Positions 34,813-43,022 of a stretch of 46,144 nt of DNA are shown here, piece after piece. Source of the DNA: Streptomyces sp. E2N166 (GTDB lineage Bacteria > Actinomycetota > Actinomycetes > Streptomycetales > Streptomycetaceae); contig NZ_RAIF01000020.1 of NCBI RefSeq assembly GCF_003671715.1, positions 15,083-61,226 of the forward strand, read 5' to 3'. The position numbers and the translations under genes were made by a program. Numbering within the stretch: position 1 is the stretch's first letter; every line of letters starts with the position of its first letter. The notes under the pieces are model-generated. The model did not search any database and was not told the DNA's origin. It saw nothing but the letters and a program-made list of their open reading frames with translations.

Positions 34813-37071
34813 CTACGCGAGCAGCGCCGGGATCGTGCCCTCGTGGGCCTCGCGCAGGTCGGTCAGGGGGAGGGTGAACTCGCCCTGGACCTCGACCGCG
34901 TCGCCGTCCACGACACCGATGCGGGTCGCGGGCAGGCCGCGCGCACCGCACATGTCGTTGAAGCGCAGCTCCTCCGAGCGCGGGACGGCGACGACCGCGC
35001 GGCCCGCCGACTCCGAGAACAGGAAGGTGAAGGCGTCGAGCCCGTCCGGTACGACCAGACGCGCGCCCTTCCCGCCGAGCAGTGCCGACTCGACGACCGC
35101 CTGGACCAGACCGCCGTCGGACAGGTCGTGCGCGGAGTCGATCATGCCGTCGCGCGAGGCGGAGATCAGGATCTCGCCGAGCAGGCGCTCGCGCTCCAGG
35201 TCGACCTTCGGGGGCAGGCCGCCGAGGTGGTCGTGGATCACCTGGGACCAGGCCGAGCCGCCGAACTCCTCACGGGTGTCGCCGAGGAGGTAGAGCAGCT
35301 GGCCCTCCTCCTGGAAGGCGACCGGCGTGCGGCGCGCCACGTCGTCGATGACGCCCAGCACGGCCACCACCGGGGTGGGGTGGATGGCCGCCTCGCCCGT
35401 CTGGTTGTAGAGCGAGACGTTGCCTCCGGTCACCGGGGTGCCCAGCTGGAGGCAGCCGTCCGCCAGACCGCGCACGGCCTCCGCGAACTGCCACATGACA
35501 GCCGGGTCCTCGGGCGAGCCGAAGTTCAGGCAGTCGGAGACGGCGAGCGGCTTGGCGCCGGTCGTCGCCACGTTGCGGTAGGCCTCCGCGAGGGCCAGCT
35601 GCGCGCCTGTGTACGGGTCGAGCTTGGCGTACCGGCCGTTGCCGTCGGTCGCGATGGCGACGCCGAGGCCGGACTCCTCGTCCACGCGGATCATGCCGGA
35701 GTCCTCGGGCTGGGCGAGAACGGTGTTGCCCTGCACGAAGTGGTCGTACTGCTGGGTGATCCACTGCTTGGACGCCTGGTTGGGCGATCCGACCAGCTTC
35801 AGGACCTGGTCCTTGAGCTGCTCGCTCGTCTCCGGCCGGGGCAGCTTGTTCGCGTCGTCGGCCTGGAGGGCGTCCTGCCACTCGGGGCGGGCGTAGGGGC
35901 GCTCGTAGACCGGGCCGTCGTGGGCGACCGTGCGCGGGTCGACGTCGACGATCTTGCCGCCGTGCCAGTAGATCTCCAGGCGGTCGCCGTCGGTGACCTC
36001 ACCGATGACGGTGGCGATGACGTCCCACTTGTCGCAGATCTCCAGGAAGCGGTCGACCTTCTCCGGCTCCACGACCGCGCACATCCGCTCCTGCGACTCG
36101 CTCATGAGGATTTCCTCGGGAGAGAGCGTCGAGTCGCGCAGGGGGACGTCGTCCAGGGTGACGCGCATGCCGCCGGAGCCGTTGGACGCCAGCTCGGACG
36201 TGGCGCAGGACAGGCCCGCCGCGCCGAGGTCCTGGATGCCGACGACGAGCTTCTCCTTGAACGCCTCCAGGGTGCACTCGATGAGGAGCTTCTCCTGGAA
36301 GGGGTCGCCGACCTGGACGGCCGGGCGCTTGGAGGGCTTGGCGTCGTCGAAGGTCTCGGAGGCCAGGATCGAGGCGCCGCCGATGCCGTCGCCGCCCGTG
36401 CGGGCGCCGTACAGGATGACCTTGTTGCCCGCGCCGGACGCCTTGGCGAGGTGGATGTCCTCGTGCCGCATGACGCCGATGGCACCGGCGTTGACCAGCG
36501 GGTTGCCCTGGTAGCAGGCGTCGAAGACGACCTCGCCGCCGATGTTGGGCAGGCCCAGACAGTTGCCGTAGCCGCCGATGCCGGCGACGACGCCGGGCAG
36601 GACGCGCTTGGTGTCCGGGTGGTCCGCGGCGCCGAAGCGCAGCGGGTCCACGACGGCCACCGGCCGGGCGCCCATCGCGATGATGTCGCGGACGATGCCG
36701 CCGACGCCCGTGGCAGCACCCTGGTAGGGCTCCACGTAGGAGGGGTGGTTGTGCGACTCGACCTTGAAGGTGACCGCGTAGCCCTGGCCGACGTCGACGA
36801 CACCGGCGTTCTCGCCGATGCCGACGAGCATCGCGTCGGACTCGGGGGCCTTCTCCCCGAACTGGCGCAGGTGGACCTTGCTGCTCTTGTACGAGCAGTG
36901 CTCGGACCACATGACGGAGTACATGGCGAGCTCCGCGCCGGTGGGGCGGCGGCCGAGGATCTCCACCACCCGCTCGTACTCGTCCTTCTTCAGGCCCAGC
37001 TCGGCCCAGGGCAGCTCGACGTCGGGGGTCGCGGTCGCGTGCTCGACCGTGTCCAGAGGCGTCCGGCTCAT
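34813..37071 (-). CDS. purL: Phosphoribosylformylglycinamidine synthase subunit II
   Basis: A 752-residue short-type PurL, the synthetase subunit that converts FGAR to FGAM with ammonia supplied by PurQ. Motifs: [20 protein letters not shown], the ATP/phosphate site [48 protein letters not shown] and [20 protein letters not shown]. Its ATG overlaps the purQ stop (ATGA), so translation is coupled. Last gene of purS-purQ-purL, as in Bacillus and other actinobacteria. Confidence 0.97.
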   Translation of the reverse strand: MSRTPLDTVEHATATPDVELPWAELGLKKDEYERVVEILGRRPTGAELAMYSVMWSEHCSYKSSKVHLRQFGEKAPESDAMLVGIGENAGVVDVGQGYAVTFKVESHNHPSYVEPYQGAATGVGGIVRDIIAMGARPVAVVDPLRFGAADHPDTKRVLPGVVAGIGGYGNCLGLPNIGGEVVFDACYQGNPLVNAGAIGVMRHEDIHLAKASGAGNKVILYGARTGGDGIGGASILASETFDDAKPSKRPAVQVGDPFQEKLLIECTLEAFKEKLVVGIQDLGAAGLSCATSELASNGSGGMRVTLDDVPLRDSTLSPEEILMSESQERMCAVVEPEKVDRFLEICDKWDVIATVIGEVTDGDRLEIYWHGGKIVDVDPRTVAHDGPVYERPYARPEWQDALQADDANKLPRPETSEQLKDQVLKLVGSPNQASKQWITQQYDHFVQGNTVLAQPEDSGMIRVDEESGLGVAIATDGNGRYAKLDPYTGAQLALAEAYRNVATTGAKPLAVSDCLNFGSPEDPAVMWQFAEAVRGLADGCLQLGTPVTGGNVSLYNQTGEAAIHPTPVVAVLGVIDDVARRTPVAFQEEGQLLYLLGDTREEFGGSAWSQVIHDHLGGLPPKVDLERERLLGEILISASRDGMIDSAHDLSDGGLVQAVVESALLGGKGARLVVPDGLDAFTFLFSESAGRAVVAVPRSEELRFNDMCGARGLPATRIGVVDGDAVEVQGEFTLPLTDLREAHEGTIPALLA

Positions 37072-37748
37072 GCGTTGACCAGCTTCTTGAGGATCGAGGT
37101 GAAGAACGGGAGGCCGTCGGTGCGGCCGGTGCCGATCAGCGGCTCGACGGCGTGCTCGGGGTGCGGCATGAGGCCGACGACGTTCCCGGCGGCGTTGGTG
37201 ATGCCGGCGATGTCGTTGAGCGAGCCGTTCGGGTTCATGTCCAGGTACCGGAAGGCGACCCGGCCCTCGGCCTCCAGCTCGTCCAGCGTGCGCCGGTCGG
37301 CGACGTAGCGGCCGTCCATGTTCTTCAGCGGGATGTGGATCTCCTGGCCGGCGGCGTAGTCGCTGGTCCAGGACGTGTCCGCGTTCTCCACCCGCAGCTT
37401 CTGGTCGCGGCAGATGAAGTGCAGGTGGTCGTTGCCCAGCATGCCGCCGGGCAGCAGGTGCGCCTCGGTGAGGATCTGGAAGCCGTTGCAGATGCCGAGC
37501 ACCGGGAGTCCGGCCTTCGCCTGCTCGATGACGGTGTCCATCACCGGCGAGAATCGCGCGATGGCGCCCGCGCGCAGATAGTCGCCGTAAGAGAAACCAC
37601 CGCAGAGCACCACGGCGTCGACCTGCTTGAGGTCCTTGTCCTTGTGCCAGAGAGACACGGGTTCCGCGCCGGCGACGCGGATGGCACGCTGCGTGTCCCG
37701 GTCGTCGAGACTGCCGGGGAAAGTGACGACGCCAATACGAGCGGTCAC
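37068..37748 (-). CDS. purQ: Phosphoribosylformylglycinamidine synthase subunit I (glutaminase)
   Basis: A 226-residue class I glutamine amidotransferase. The nucleophile is in GICNGFQIL, with the catalytic His/Glu in [29 protein letters not shown] and [20 protein letters not shown] are PurQ signatures. It delivers ammonia to PurL, with PurS as the bridging subunit. The GTG start overlaps the purS stop (GTGA) and its own stop overlaps purL. Confidence 0.97.
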   Translation of the reverse strand: MTARIGVVTFPGSLDDRDTQRAIRVAGAEPVSLWHKDKDLKQVDAVVLCGGFSYGDYLRAGAIARFSPVMDTVIEQAKAGLPVLGICNGFQILTEAHLLPGGMLGNDHLHFICRDQKLRVENADTSWTSDYAAGQEIHIPLKNMDGRYVADRRTLDELEAEGRVAFRYLDMNPNGSLNDIAGITNAAGNVVGLMPHPEHAVEPLIGTGRTDGLPFFTSILKKLVNA

Positions 37749-38017
37749 TTCACTGCCCCCGCGACCACGTCGTCGGACTCGACCTTGACGGTGAAGTCCT
37801 CGATCACGGTGTTGGCGAGGAAGGATTCCGCAAGATCATGGATGCGGGCGAGGGCGGCGTCGTCGACCGGCCCGTCCACTTCCAGTTCGAATCGCTTTCC
37901 CTGACGTACGTCAGAGATCCCCTCGAAACCCAGCCGCGGCAGTGCGCGCTGCACCGCCTGGCCCTGGGGGTCGAGGATCTCCGGCTTGAGCATGACGTCG
38001 ACTACGACGCGTGCCAC
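37745..38017 (-). CDS. purS: Phosphoribosylformylglycinamidine synthase subunit PurS
   Basis: A 90-residue small subunit that joins PurQ to PurL. The sequence [20 protein letters not shown], then [20 protein letters not shown] is diagnostic. Two GTG codons lie six bases apart. The second (38017) is preferred: GGGAG stands five bases before it, and the protein then begins MARVVVDV as in the family. First gene of the operon. The leader upstream contains a CTACGCGCGTAG palindrome near 38080; the region 38024-38357 otherwise holds the divergent promoters of purS and the lsr2-like gene. Confidence 0.95.
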   Translation of the reverse strand: MARVVVDVMLKPEILDPQGQAVQRALPRLGFEGISDVRQGKRFELEVDGPVDDAALARIHDLAESFLANTVIEDFTVKVESDDVVAGAVK

Positions 38018-38357
38018 TGGCACTCCCGGTGTGTGGTGCTGAGCAGGTTCCTTCAGACTACCCGTACAAAATTTCTACGCGCGTAGCCTTGGAGGAAAGT
38101 ACGTGAGCCCCGTCACGATTCGGCATCGGGAGGAGGCGCTCACGAAAAGCTTCGGGAAAGATCCCCGATCTGGCATGGCCGCCTATTGCGCGACGGACAC
38201 GCGGAGAGATTTAGTCGGGCTTCCCATTGCAATGCCGGGCACTGTACAAATGAAATGTCATTAGCCGATACTTTGCCCAATTACAGGCGAACAGTCGGCA
38301 TCAACGCGGTGTCCTGGCACGTCATCGCGGAGATGCCGCACGAAGGGACCGATATTC

Positions 38358-38675
38358 GTGGCGCAGCGTGTCGTGGTCACTCTCTTTGACGACATCGACG
38401 GCTCGGAAGCGGCGGAGACGATCGCCTTCGGTGTCGACGGCCGGATGTACGAGATCGACCTGAACGAAGCCAATGCCCGAAAGCTGCGCAAGGCTCTCGA
38501 GCCGTTCGTGTCGGCCGGCCGCAAGCGGTCACGGTCCGGCAAGGCGTACCGGCAGACGGAGGTCGCCCCCGACCCGGCGGCGGTCCGGGCCTGGGCGCAG
38601 GCGAACAAGATGGACGTGCCCGCGCGGGGCCGGATCCCGAAGAAGGTGTACGAGGCGTTCGCCGCGGCACGGTGA
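38358..38675 (+). CDS. lsrL: Lsr2-family nucleoid-associated protein (second Streptomyces paralogue, LsrL-like)
   Basis: A 105-residue Lsr2 protein. The N-terminal dimerisation domain is AQRVVVTLFDDIDGSEAAET with FGVDGRMYEIDLNEANARKL. The C-terminal DNA-binding domain has VRAWAQANKMDVPARGRIPK, with the AT-hook-like RGR that inserts into the minor groove of AT-rich DNA. Lsr2 silences foreign AT-rich genes. Position next to purS and moderate divergence suggest it is the LsrL paralogue rather than the main silencer. GTG 38358. The 250 bases before it are clearly AT-richer than their surroundings, a likely site of autoregulation. Confidence 0.9.
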   Translation: MAQRVVVTLFDDIDGSEAAETIAFGVDGRMYEIDLNEANARKLRKALEPFVSAGRKRSRSGKAYRQTEVAPDPAAVRAWAQANKMDVPARGRIPKKVYEAFAAAR

Positions 38676-38747
38676 GCCGTACGTGGCGAGAGCTGCTGCC
38701 GGCGGGAGCGGCCGACGGCCGCTCAGCCGCCCCTCGCGGCAACCGAC

Positions 38748-38778
38748 TTGCGCAGCACCCCGGGTGATCAGCTAAAGT
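38748..38778 (+). promoter_or_regulatory. Probable promoter of tRNA-Gly (UCC)
   Basis: TTGCGC at 38748-38753 and TAAAGT at 38773-38778, 19 bp apart, 49 bases before the tRNA. Confidence 0.5.
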
Positions 38779-38826
38779 CTGGAGCACGCCGAGGGGCGAG
38801 GCCGAAAGGCCCAGCTCACGGAACAC

Positions 38827-38898
38827 GCGGGTGTAGTTCAGTAGTAGAACATCCCCCTTCCAGGGGGAAGGCGCAGTGTGCAATTCCTGTCACCCGCT
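38827..38898 (+). tRNA. Unusual tRNA-Gly (UCC), possibly non-proteinogenic
   Basis: A 72-base cloverleaf: acceptor GCGGGUG/CACCCGC, D stem GUUC/GAAC, anticodon stem UCCCC/GGGGA with loop CUUCCAG, discriminator U73. Departures from elongator tRNAs: the D loop AGUAGUA has no GG (no G18G19). The T loop reads UGCAAUU where TPsiCRANY is expected, giving GUGC instead of GTPsiC. The T stem pairs only with a bulged U (GCAG-U-G with CCUGU, one G-U pair). CCA is not encoded. It is the only tRNA-Gly (UCC) in the window; two ordinary tRNA-Gly (GCC) are nearby. Staphylococcal tRNA-Gly used for wall synthesis shows the same two changes. Confidence 0.9.
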
Positions 38899-38978
38899 CT
38901 GCACCGCCGTACCGATCACTCGATTCGATCAGGTAGGCTGGTGCTCGCACCGATCGGTGAAGGCCGGTCGGGGGCAAT

Positions 38979-39051
38979 GCGGACGTAGCTCAGTTGGTAG
39001 AGCGCAACCTTGCCAAGGTTGAGGTCGCGAGTTCGAGCCTCGTCGTCCGCT
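38979..39051 (+). tRNA. tRNA-Gly (GCC), copy 1
   Basis: A normal 73-base cloverleaf: acceptor GCGGACG/CGUCCGC, D loop with GG, T arm GAGTTCGAGCCTC, anticodon loop TTGCCAA. Confidence 0.96.
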
Positions 39052-39060
39052 CGGTAATCA

Positions 39061-39091
39061 GACCCCGGTCCTTCGTGGACCGGGGTCTTTT
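39061..39091 (+). terminator. Rho-independent terminator after tRNA-Gly copy 1
   Basis: Stem GACCCCGGTCC (39061-39071) with 39077-39087, then TTTTC. Confidence 0.9.
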
Positions 39092-39194
39092 CGTGCCTCC
39101 GGCGCGATGGCCGGCCACCCCCTCTGACATTTGTCATGCCCGGTGATGACGGCTCGCACTGTCCCCCGGCCCGGCAGGCCGTAATGCTTGACGC

Positions 39195-40166
39195 ATGCAA
39201 TCAAACGGACACGAACACGTGATTGAGGTCACCGACCTGCGACGTGTGTACGGGGGCGGGTTCGAGGCCGTACGCGGAATCGACTTCTCCGTGCGCCGCG
39301 GCGAGGTCTTCGCCCTCCTCGGCACCAACGGCGCCGGCAAGACATCGACGGTCGAACTCCTGGAGGGCCTCGCCGCTCCGGCCGGCGGGCGGGTGCGGGT
39401 CCTCGGCCACGACCCGTACACCGAGCGGGCCGCCATACGCCCCCGCACCGGGGTGATGCTCCAGGAGGGCGGCTTCCCGTCCGAGCTGACCGTCGCGGAG
39501 ACCGCGCGGATGTGGGCGGGCTGTGTGAGCGGGGCCCGACCGCCTGCGGAGGTGCTGGCGATGGTCGGCCTGGAGAACAAGGCCGACACCCGCGTGAAGC
39601 AGCTGTCCGGGGGCCAGCGACGCCGCCTGGACCTGGCGCTCGCGCTGCTCGGCGACCCCGAGGTGCTCTTCCTCGACGAGCCCAGCACCGGCCTGGACGC
39701 CGAAGGCCGCCGGGACACCTGGGAGTTGGTGAGCGCGCTGCGCGACGGCGGTACGACGGTGCTGCTGACCACGCACTACCTGGAGGAGGCCGAGAACCTC
39801 GCCGACCGGCTCGCGATCATGCACGAGGGCCGGATCGCCGCCACCGGAACCCCGGCCGAGGTGACCGCCGCACAGCCCTCCCGGATCTCCTTCGAACTGC
39901 CCACGGGCTACTTCGTGGGCGACCTGCCGCCACTCGACGAACTGGGCGTCGGCGGACACGAGATCGACGGCCGGATGGTCAGGCTGCGCACCCATGAACT
40001 CCAGCGCGCCGCCACCGGACTGCTGATGTGGGCCGGACAGGCCGGAGTGGAACTGCGCCGCCTGGACGTGCGGTCGGCGTCCCTGGAGGAGGCGTTCCTG
40101 GGGATCGCGAAGGAGGCGTCCGCGGGGACGGCCGAGGGCACGACGACGAAGGAGTACGCGGCATGA
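39195..40166 (+). CDS. ABC exporter ATP-binding protein
   Basis: A 323-residue cytoplasmic ATPase of the ABC-2/DrrA type. Motifs: LLGTNGAGKTSTVE (Walker A), MLQEGG (Q loop), KQLSGGQRRRLDLA (signature), LFLDEPSTGLD (Walker B) and LLTTHYLEEAE (H loop). The C-terminal ~90 residues are the usual DrrA-like extension. It drives export of a drug, lipid or other molecule with the next gene product. ATG 39195 has no ribosome site; TAATGC at 39181-39186, 8 bases upstream, suggests a leaderless transcript. The stop overlaps the permease start (ATGA). Confidence 0.94.
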   Translation: MQSNGHEHVIEVTDLRRVYGGGFEAVRGIDFSVRRGEVFALLGTNGAGKTSTVELLEGLAAPAGGRVRVLGHDPYTERAAIRPRTGVMLQEGGFPSELTVAETARMWAGCVSGARPPAEVLAMVGLENKADTRVKQLSGGQRRRLDLALALLGDPEVLFLDEPSTGLDAEGRRDTWELVSALRDGGTTVLLTTHYLEEAENLADRLAIMHEGRIAATGTPAEVTAAQPSRISFELPTGYFVGDLPPLDELGVGGHEIDGRMVRLRTHELQRAATGLLMWAGQAGVELRRLDVRSASLEEAFLGIAKEASAGTAEGTTTKEYAA

Positions 40167-40978
40167 GCGCCACGACCACCGAGCACTCCGCGGCGCGCGC
40201 CACGAACGCCACGGTCACCACACCGATGGGGCGCATGACCGCCCTCGCCCGCGCCGAGATGACCCTGCTCGGACGGAACAAGGGCACCCTCTTCGCCGCG
40301 CTGTTCGTGCCGCTGGTGCTGCCGCTCAGCGTCTGGTCGGCGTCCAAGGAGATGGACCTCGCCGAGGCCGGACTGACCACCGGCACGCTCGTCCTGCCCG
40401 CCGCGATCGGCTTCTCCCTGCTGTTCGCCGTCTACTCGGCCCTCGTCGGCGTCTTCGTCGTCCGGCGCGAGGAACTCGTCCTCAAGCGGCTGCGCACCGG
40501 CGAGCTGCGGGACGTCGAGATCCTGAGCGGGTCCGCGATGCCGGCCGTCCTCAGCGGCCTCGTGCAGAGCCTCCTGCTGGCGGCGGGCTGCTTCGTGCTG
40601 CTCGACCTGTCCGCGCCGTCCGCGCCCCATCTGGCCGTCCTCGGCCTGCTGCTCGGCCTGGTGATGTGCGCCGCGCTCGCGGCCGTCACCGCGAGCTTCA
40701 CCCGGACCGGTGAGAGCGCGCAGGTCACACCACTGCCGTTCATGTTCGTCTCGATGCTCGGCTCCGGCATGTTCGTCCCGCTGGAGGTGCTCCCCGACCG
40801 GCTGGCCTCCTTCTGCGAGCTGCTGCCGCTGACACCCGTCATCACCCTGGTGCGCGGTGGCTGGACCGGCGACCTGTCGGCCTACGAGGCGCTGGGCGCC
40901 GTGGCGACGGCGGTGGCCTGGACCGTGGTCGCGGTGTTTGCTGTACGGCGGTGGTTCCGCTGGGAGCCGCGGCACTGA
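40163..40978 (+). CDS. ABC-2 type exporter permease
   Basis: A 271-residue integral membrane protein with six spans (for example LFAALFVPLVLPLSVW, LVLPAAIGFSLLFAVYSALV, LAVLGLLLGLVMCAALAAV, TAVAWTVVAVFAVRRW). FMFVSMLGSGMFVPLEVLP is the typical ABC-2 region before the last span. It pairs with the preceding ATPase and is translationally coupled to it. The two-component genes follow 12 bases later, so the four genes form one operon in which the kinase may sense the exported compound or membrane state. Confidence 0.92.
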   Translation: MSATTTEHSAARATNATVTTPMGRMTALARAEMTLLGRNKGTLFAALFVPLVLPLSVWSASKEMDLAEAGLTTGTLVLPAAIGFSLLFAVYSALVGVFVVRREELVLKRLRTGELRDVEILSGSAMPAVLSGLVQSLLLAAGCFVLLDLSAPSAPHLAVLGLLLGLVMCAALAAVTASFTRTGESAQVTPLPFMFVSMLGSGMFVPLEVLPDRLASFCELLPLTPVITLVRGGWTGDLSAYEALGAVATAVAWTVVAVFAVRRWFRWEPRH

Positions 40979-40990
40979 GGTACGGGGCGA

Positions 40991-42247
40991 GTGGGAGCAG
41001 TGGGTCGGATGCGCAGGCCGGGCGGATGGTGGCGGCGGAAGAGCACGCCGGAGAAGGTGGAGACGTACACGCGGTGGTCGTTCCACTTCTTCGGGGTCAT
41101 GGAGATCGTCGCCATGGGGCTGTCGGCCTTCGGACGGGTCGACGCTCGGCTCGCGACCGCGCTCTTCCTGATGGTCGGCGTGCACGCCACCGTCCTCATG
41201 CTGGTCGCGTCCCGGACGCTGGACTGGGAACTCGGCCTGCGGGCCAAGCCCGTACGGCTGCTGTGGACGCTCGCCGTCCTCACCTCGGTGATCGCGTTCG
41301 CCTCACTCGGCGTCGCCAAGGGCGGGTCGCACGGTGGGGACGTCGCCGCGGCGGCGGGCGCCGCCTTCGGGGGTGTCGTGACCATCGGGTCCGGCATCAT
41401 CGCGCTCGGCCTGCGCAGCAGACGGCACGCGATCGCGCTCGTCCTCGGTTTCTCGGTCGGCGCCGCGACGCTCTCACTCCTGCTGGACGTGCCGGCCCCC
41501 GCCGCCCTCTTCACCGCGGGCGTCGTGCTGGTGGGCGGCGGTTTCGTCGCCTTCGCCTGTGTCTTCTCCGTATGGCTGCTCAACGCCGTCTACGAACTGG
41601 ACCAGGCGCGGGAGACCCGCGCCCGGCTCGCCGTCGCGGAGGAGCGGCTGCGGTTCGGCAGGGACCTGCACGACGTGATGGGCCGGAACCTGGCGGTGAT
41701 CGCGCTCAAGAGCGAACTGGCCGTCCAGCTGTCCCGGCGCGGCCGGCCCGAGGCGGTGGAGCAGATGATCGAGGTGCAGCGCATCGCCCAGGAGTCGCAG
41801 CGGGAGGTCCGGGACGTCGTGCGCGGCTACCGGGAAGCCGCCCTGGAGGTCGAACTGGCCGGCGCCAAGGGCGTGCTCTCGGCGGCCGGCATCGTCTCGG
41901 AGGTCACCGGCGAGACGGCCGGACTGCCCGCCGAGGTCCAGTCGGCGCTCGGCTGGGTGGTGCGGGAGGCGACGACGAACGTGCTGCGGCACGGCAACGC
42001 GGAGAAGTGCGCCGTGACGGTGCGGATTTCGGAAGGGCGGGCAGTGCTGACGGTGGAGAACGACGGGGTGGCGGAGGCGGCCGAGGAAGAGCCCTCGGGC
42101 GGTTCCGGGCTCGCGGGGCTGCGGGAGCGGCTGTCCGCCGTGGACGGCACGCTGGAGGCCGGCCGGGCCGGCAAGGGCGTGTTCCGGCTCACGGCCCGGG
42201 TGCCGCTGCCGACGGCCGGTTCCGCGGCGTTGGAGGCCACGTCGTGA
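40991..42247 (+). CDS. DesK/NarL-type sensor histidine kinase
   Basis: A 418-residue kinase. About six N-terminal spans form the sensor (residues 25-190), with no large outside domain, suggesting sensing in or at the membrane, as DesK does. The phosphorylated His is in RFGRDLHDVMGRNLAVIALK (HisKA_3). The ATPase domain has VVREATTNVLRHGNAEKCAV (N box) and SGGSGLAGLRERL (G box). Of the clustered GTG/ATG starts (40991, 41000, 41009) I keep the first. Its stop overlaps the regulator's start (GTGA). Confidence 0.92.
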   Translation: MGAVGRMRRPGGWWRRKSTPEKVETYTRWSFHFFGVMEIVAMGLSAFGRVDARLATALFLMVGVHATVLMLVASRTLDWELGLRAKPVRLLWTLAVLTSVIAFASLGVAKGGSHGGDVAAAAGAAFGGVVTIGSGIIALGLRSRRHAIALVLGFSVGAATLSLLLDVPAPAALFTAGVVLVGGGFVAFACVFSVWLLNAVYELDQARETRARLAVAEERLRFGRDLHDVMGRNLAVIALKSELAVQLSRRGRPEAVEQMIEVQRIAQESQREVRDVVRGYREAALEVELAGAKGVLSAAGIVSEVTGETAGLPAEVQSALGWVVREATTNVLRHGNAEKCAVTVRISEGRAVLTVENDGVAEAAEEEPSGGSGLAGLRERLSAVDGTLEAGRAGKGVFRLTARVPLPTAGSAALEATS

Positions 42248-42858
42248 CGACCCCCGTACGGGTGCTGCTCGCCGACGACGAGCACCTCATCCGCGGGGCG
42301 CTGGCGGCCCTGCTGTCCCTGGAGGACGACCTCGTCGTGGTCGCCGAGGCGGCCACCGGTCCGGAGGCACTGGCGATGGCACGGGCGCACGCGCCCGACG
42401 TCGCCGTACTGGATCTGCAGATGCCCGGCGCGGACGGTGTGAAGGTCGCCACATCCCTGCGGGCCGAGCTGCCCGCCTGCCGGGTGCTGATCGTGACCAG
42501 TCACGGGCGGCCCGGCCATCTGAAGCGGGCGCTCGCGGCGGGGGTGCGCGGGTTCGTCCCCAAGACGGTCAGCGCCCAGCGGCTCGCCGAGCTGATCCGC
42601 GCGGTGCACGCCGGAAACCGTTACGTCGACCCGGAGTTGGCCGCCGACGCGATCTCCGCCGGGGACTCGCCGCTGACCGCGCGCGAGGCCGAGGTGCTGG
42701 AGCACGCCGCCGACGGGGCGCCCGTCGCGGAGATCGCCGAGCGCGCCGCGCTCGCGGAGGGGACCGTACGGAACTATCTGTCGTCGGCCGCGAGCAAGCT
42801 CGGCGCCGAGAACCGGCACGCGGCGGTGCGGCTCGCGCGGGAGCGGGGTTGGGTATAG
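42244..42858 (+). CDS. DesR/NarL-type response regulator
   Basis: A 204-residue regulator. The receiver domain has RVLLADDEHLIRGALAALL, the phosphoacceptor in VAVLDLQMPGADG, LIVTSHGRPG and FVPKTVSA (Lys). A LuxR-type helix-turn-helix is at the C-terminus (LTAREAEVLEHAADGAPVAE, GTVRNYLSSAASKLG). It most likely controls the ABC exporter operon it belongs to. The TAG stop lies within TATAGT, the -10 box of the downstream tRNA-Gly. Confidence 0.93.
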   Translation: MTTPVRVLLADDEHLIRGALAALLSLEDDLVVVAEAATGPEALAMARAHAPDVAVLDLQMPGADGVKVATSLRAELPACRVLIVTSHGRPGHLKRALAAGVRGFVPKTVSAQRLAELIRAVHAGNRYVDPELAADAISAGDSPLTAREAEVLEHAADGAPVAEIAERAALAEGTVRNYLSSAASKLGAENRHAAVRLARERGWV

Positions 42859-42859
42859 T
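42854..42859 (+). promoter_or_regulatory. -10 element of tRNA-Gly copy 2
   Basis: TATAGT, 22 bases before the tRNA. It overlaps the stop codon of the response-regulator gene. No clear -35 is seen. Confidence 0.5.
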
Positions 42860-42881
42860 GGCTGTCGCGCCACGGCGCAGT

Positions 42882-42954
42882 GCGAACGTAGCTCAGTTGG
42901 TAGAGCGCAACCTTGCCAAGGTTGAGGTCGCGAGTTCGAACCTCGTCGTTCGCT
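42882..42954 (+). tRNA. tRNA-Gly (GCC), copy 2
   Basis: A 73-base cloverleaf that differs from copy 1 in the acceptor stem by a compensated pair (GCGAACG/CGUUCGC instead of GCGGACG/CGUCCGC) and by one base in the T loop. Confidence 0.96.
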
Positions 42955-42963
42955 CAGTGTGAG

Positions 42964-42991
42964 GAAGCCCCCGGTTCCGGCCGGGGGCTTT
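42964..42991 (+). terminator. Terminator after tRNA-Gly copy 2
   Basis: Stem of about 11 bp (GAAGCCCCCGG with CCGGGGGCTTT) around TTCCGG, followed by CTC. It also faces the convergent purC gene. Confidence 0.8.
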
Positions 42992-43022
42992 CTCGTGTCC
43001 GCGGCTACGGCGGCTACGACGG

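Noticed and set aside
34843..37308. A long plus-strand open frame over purL
   Set aside because: Antisense to purL/purQ, with no recognisable protein content.
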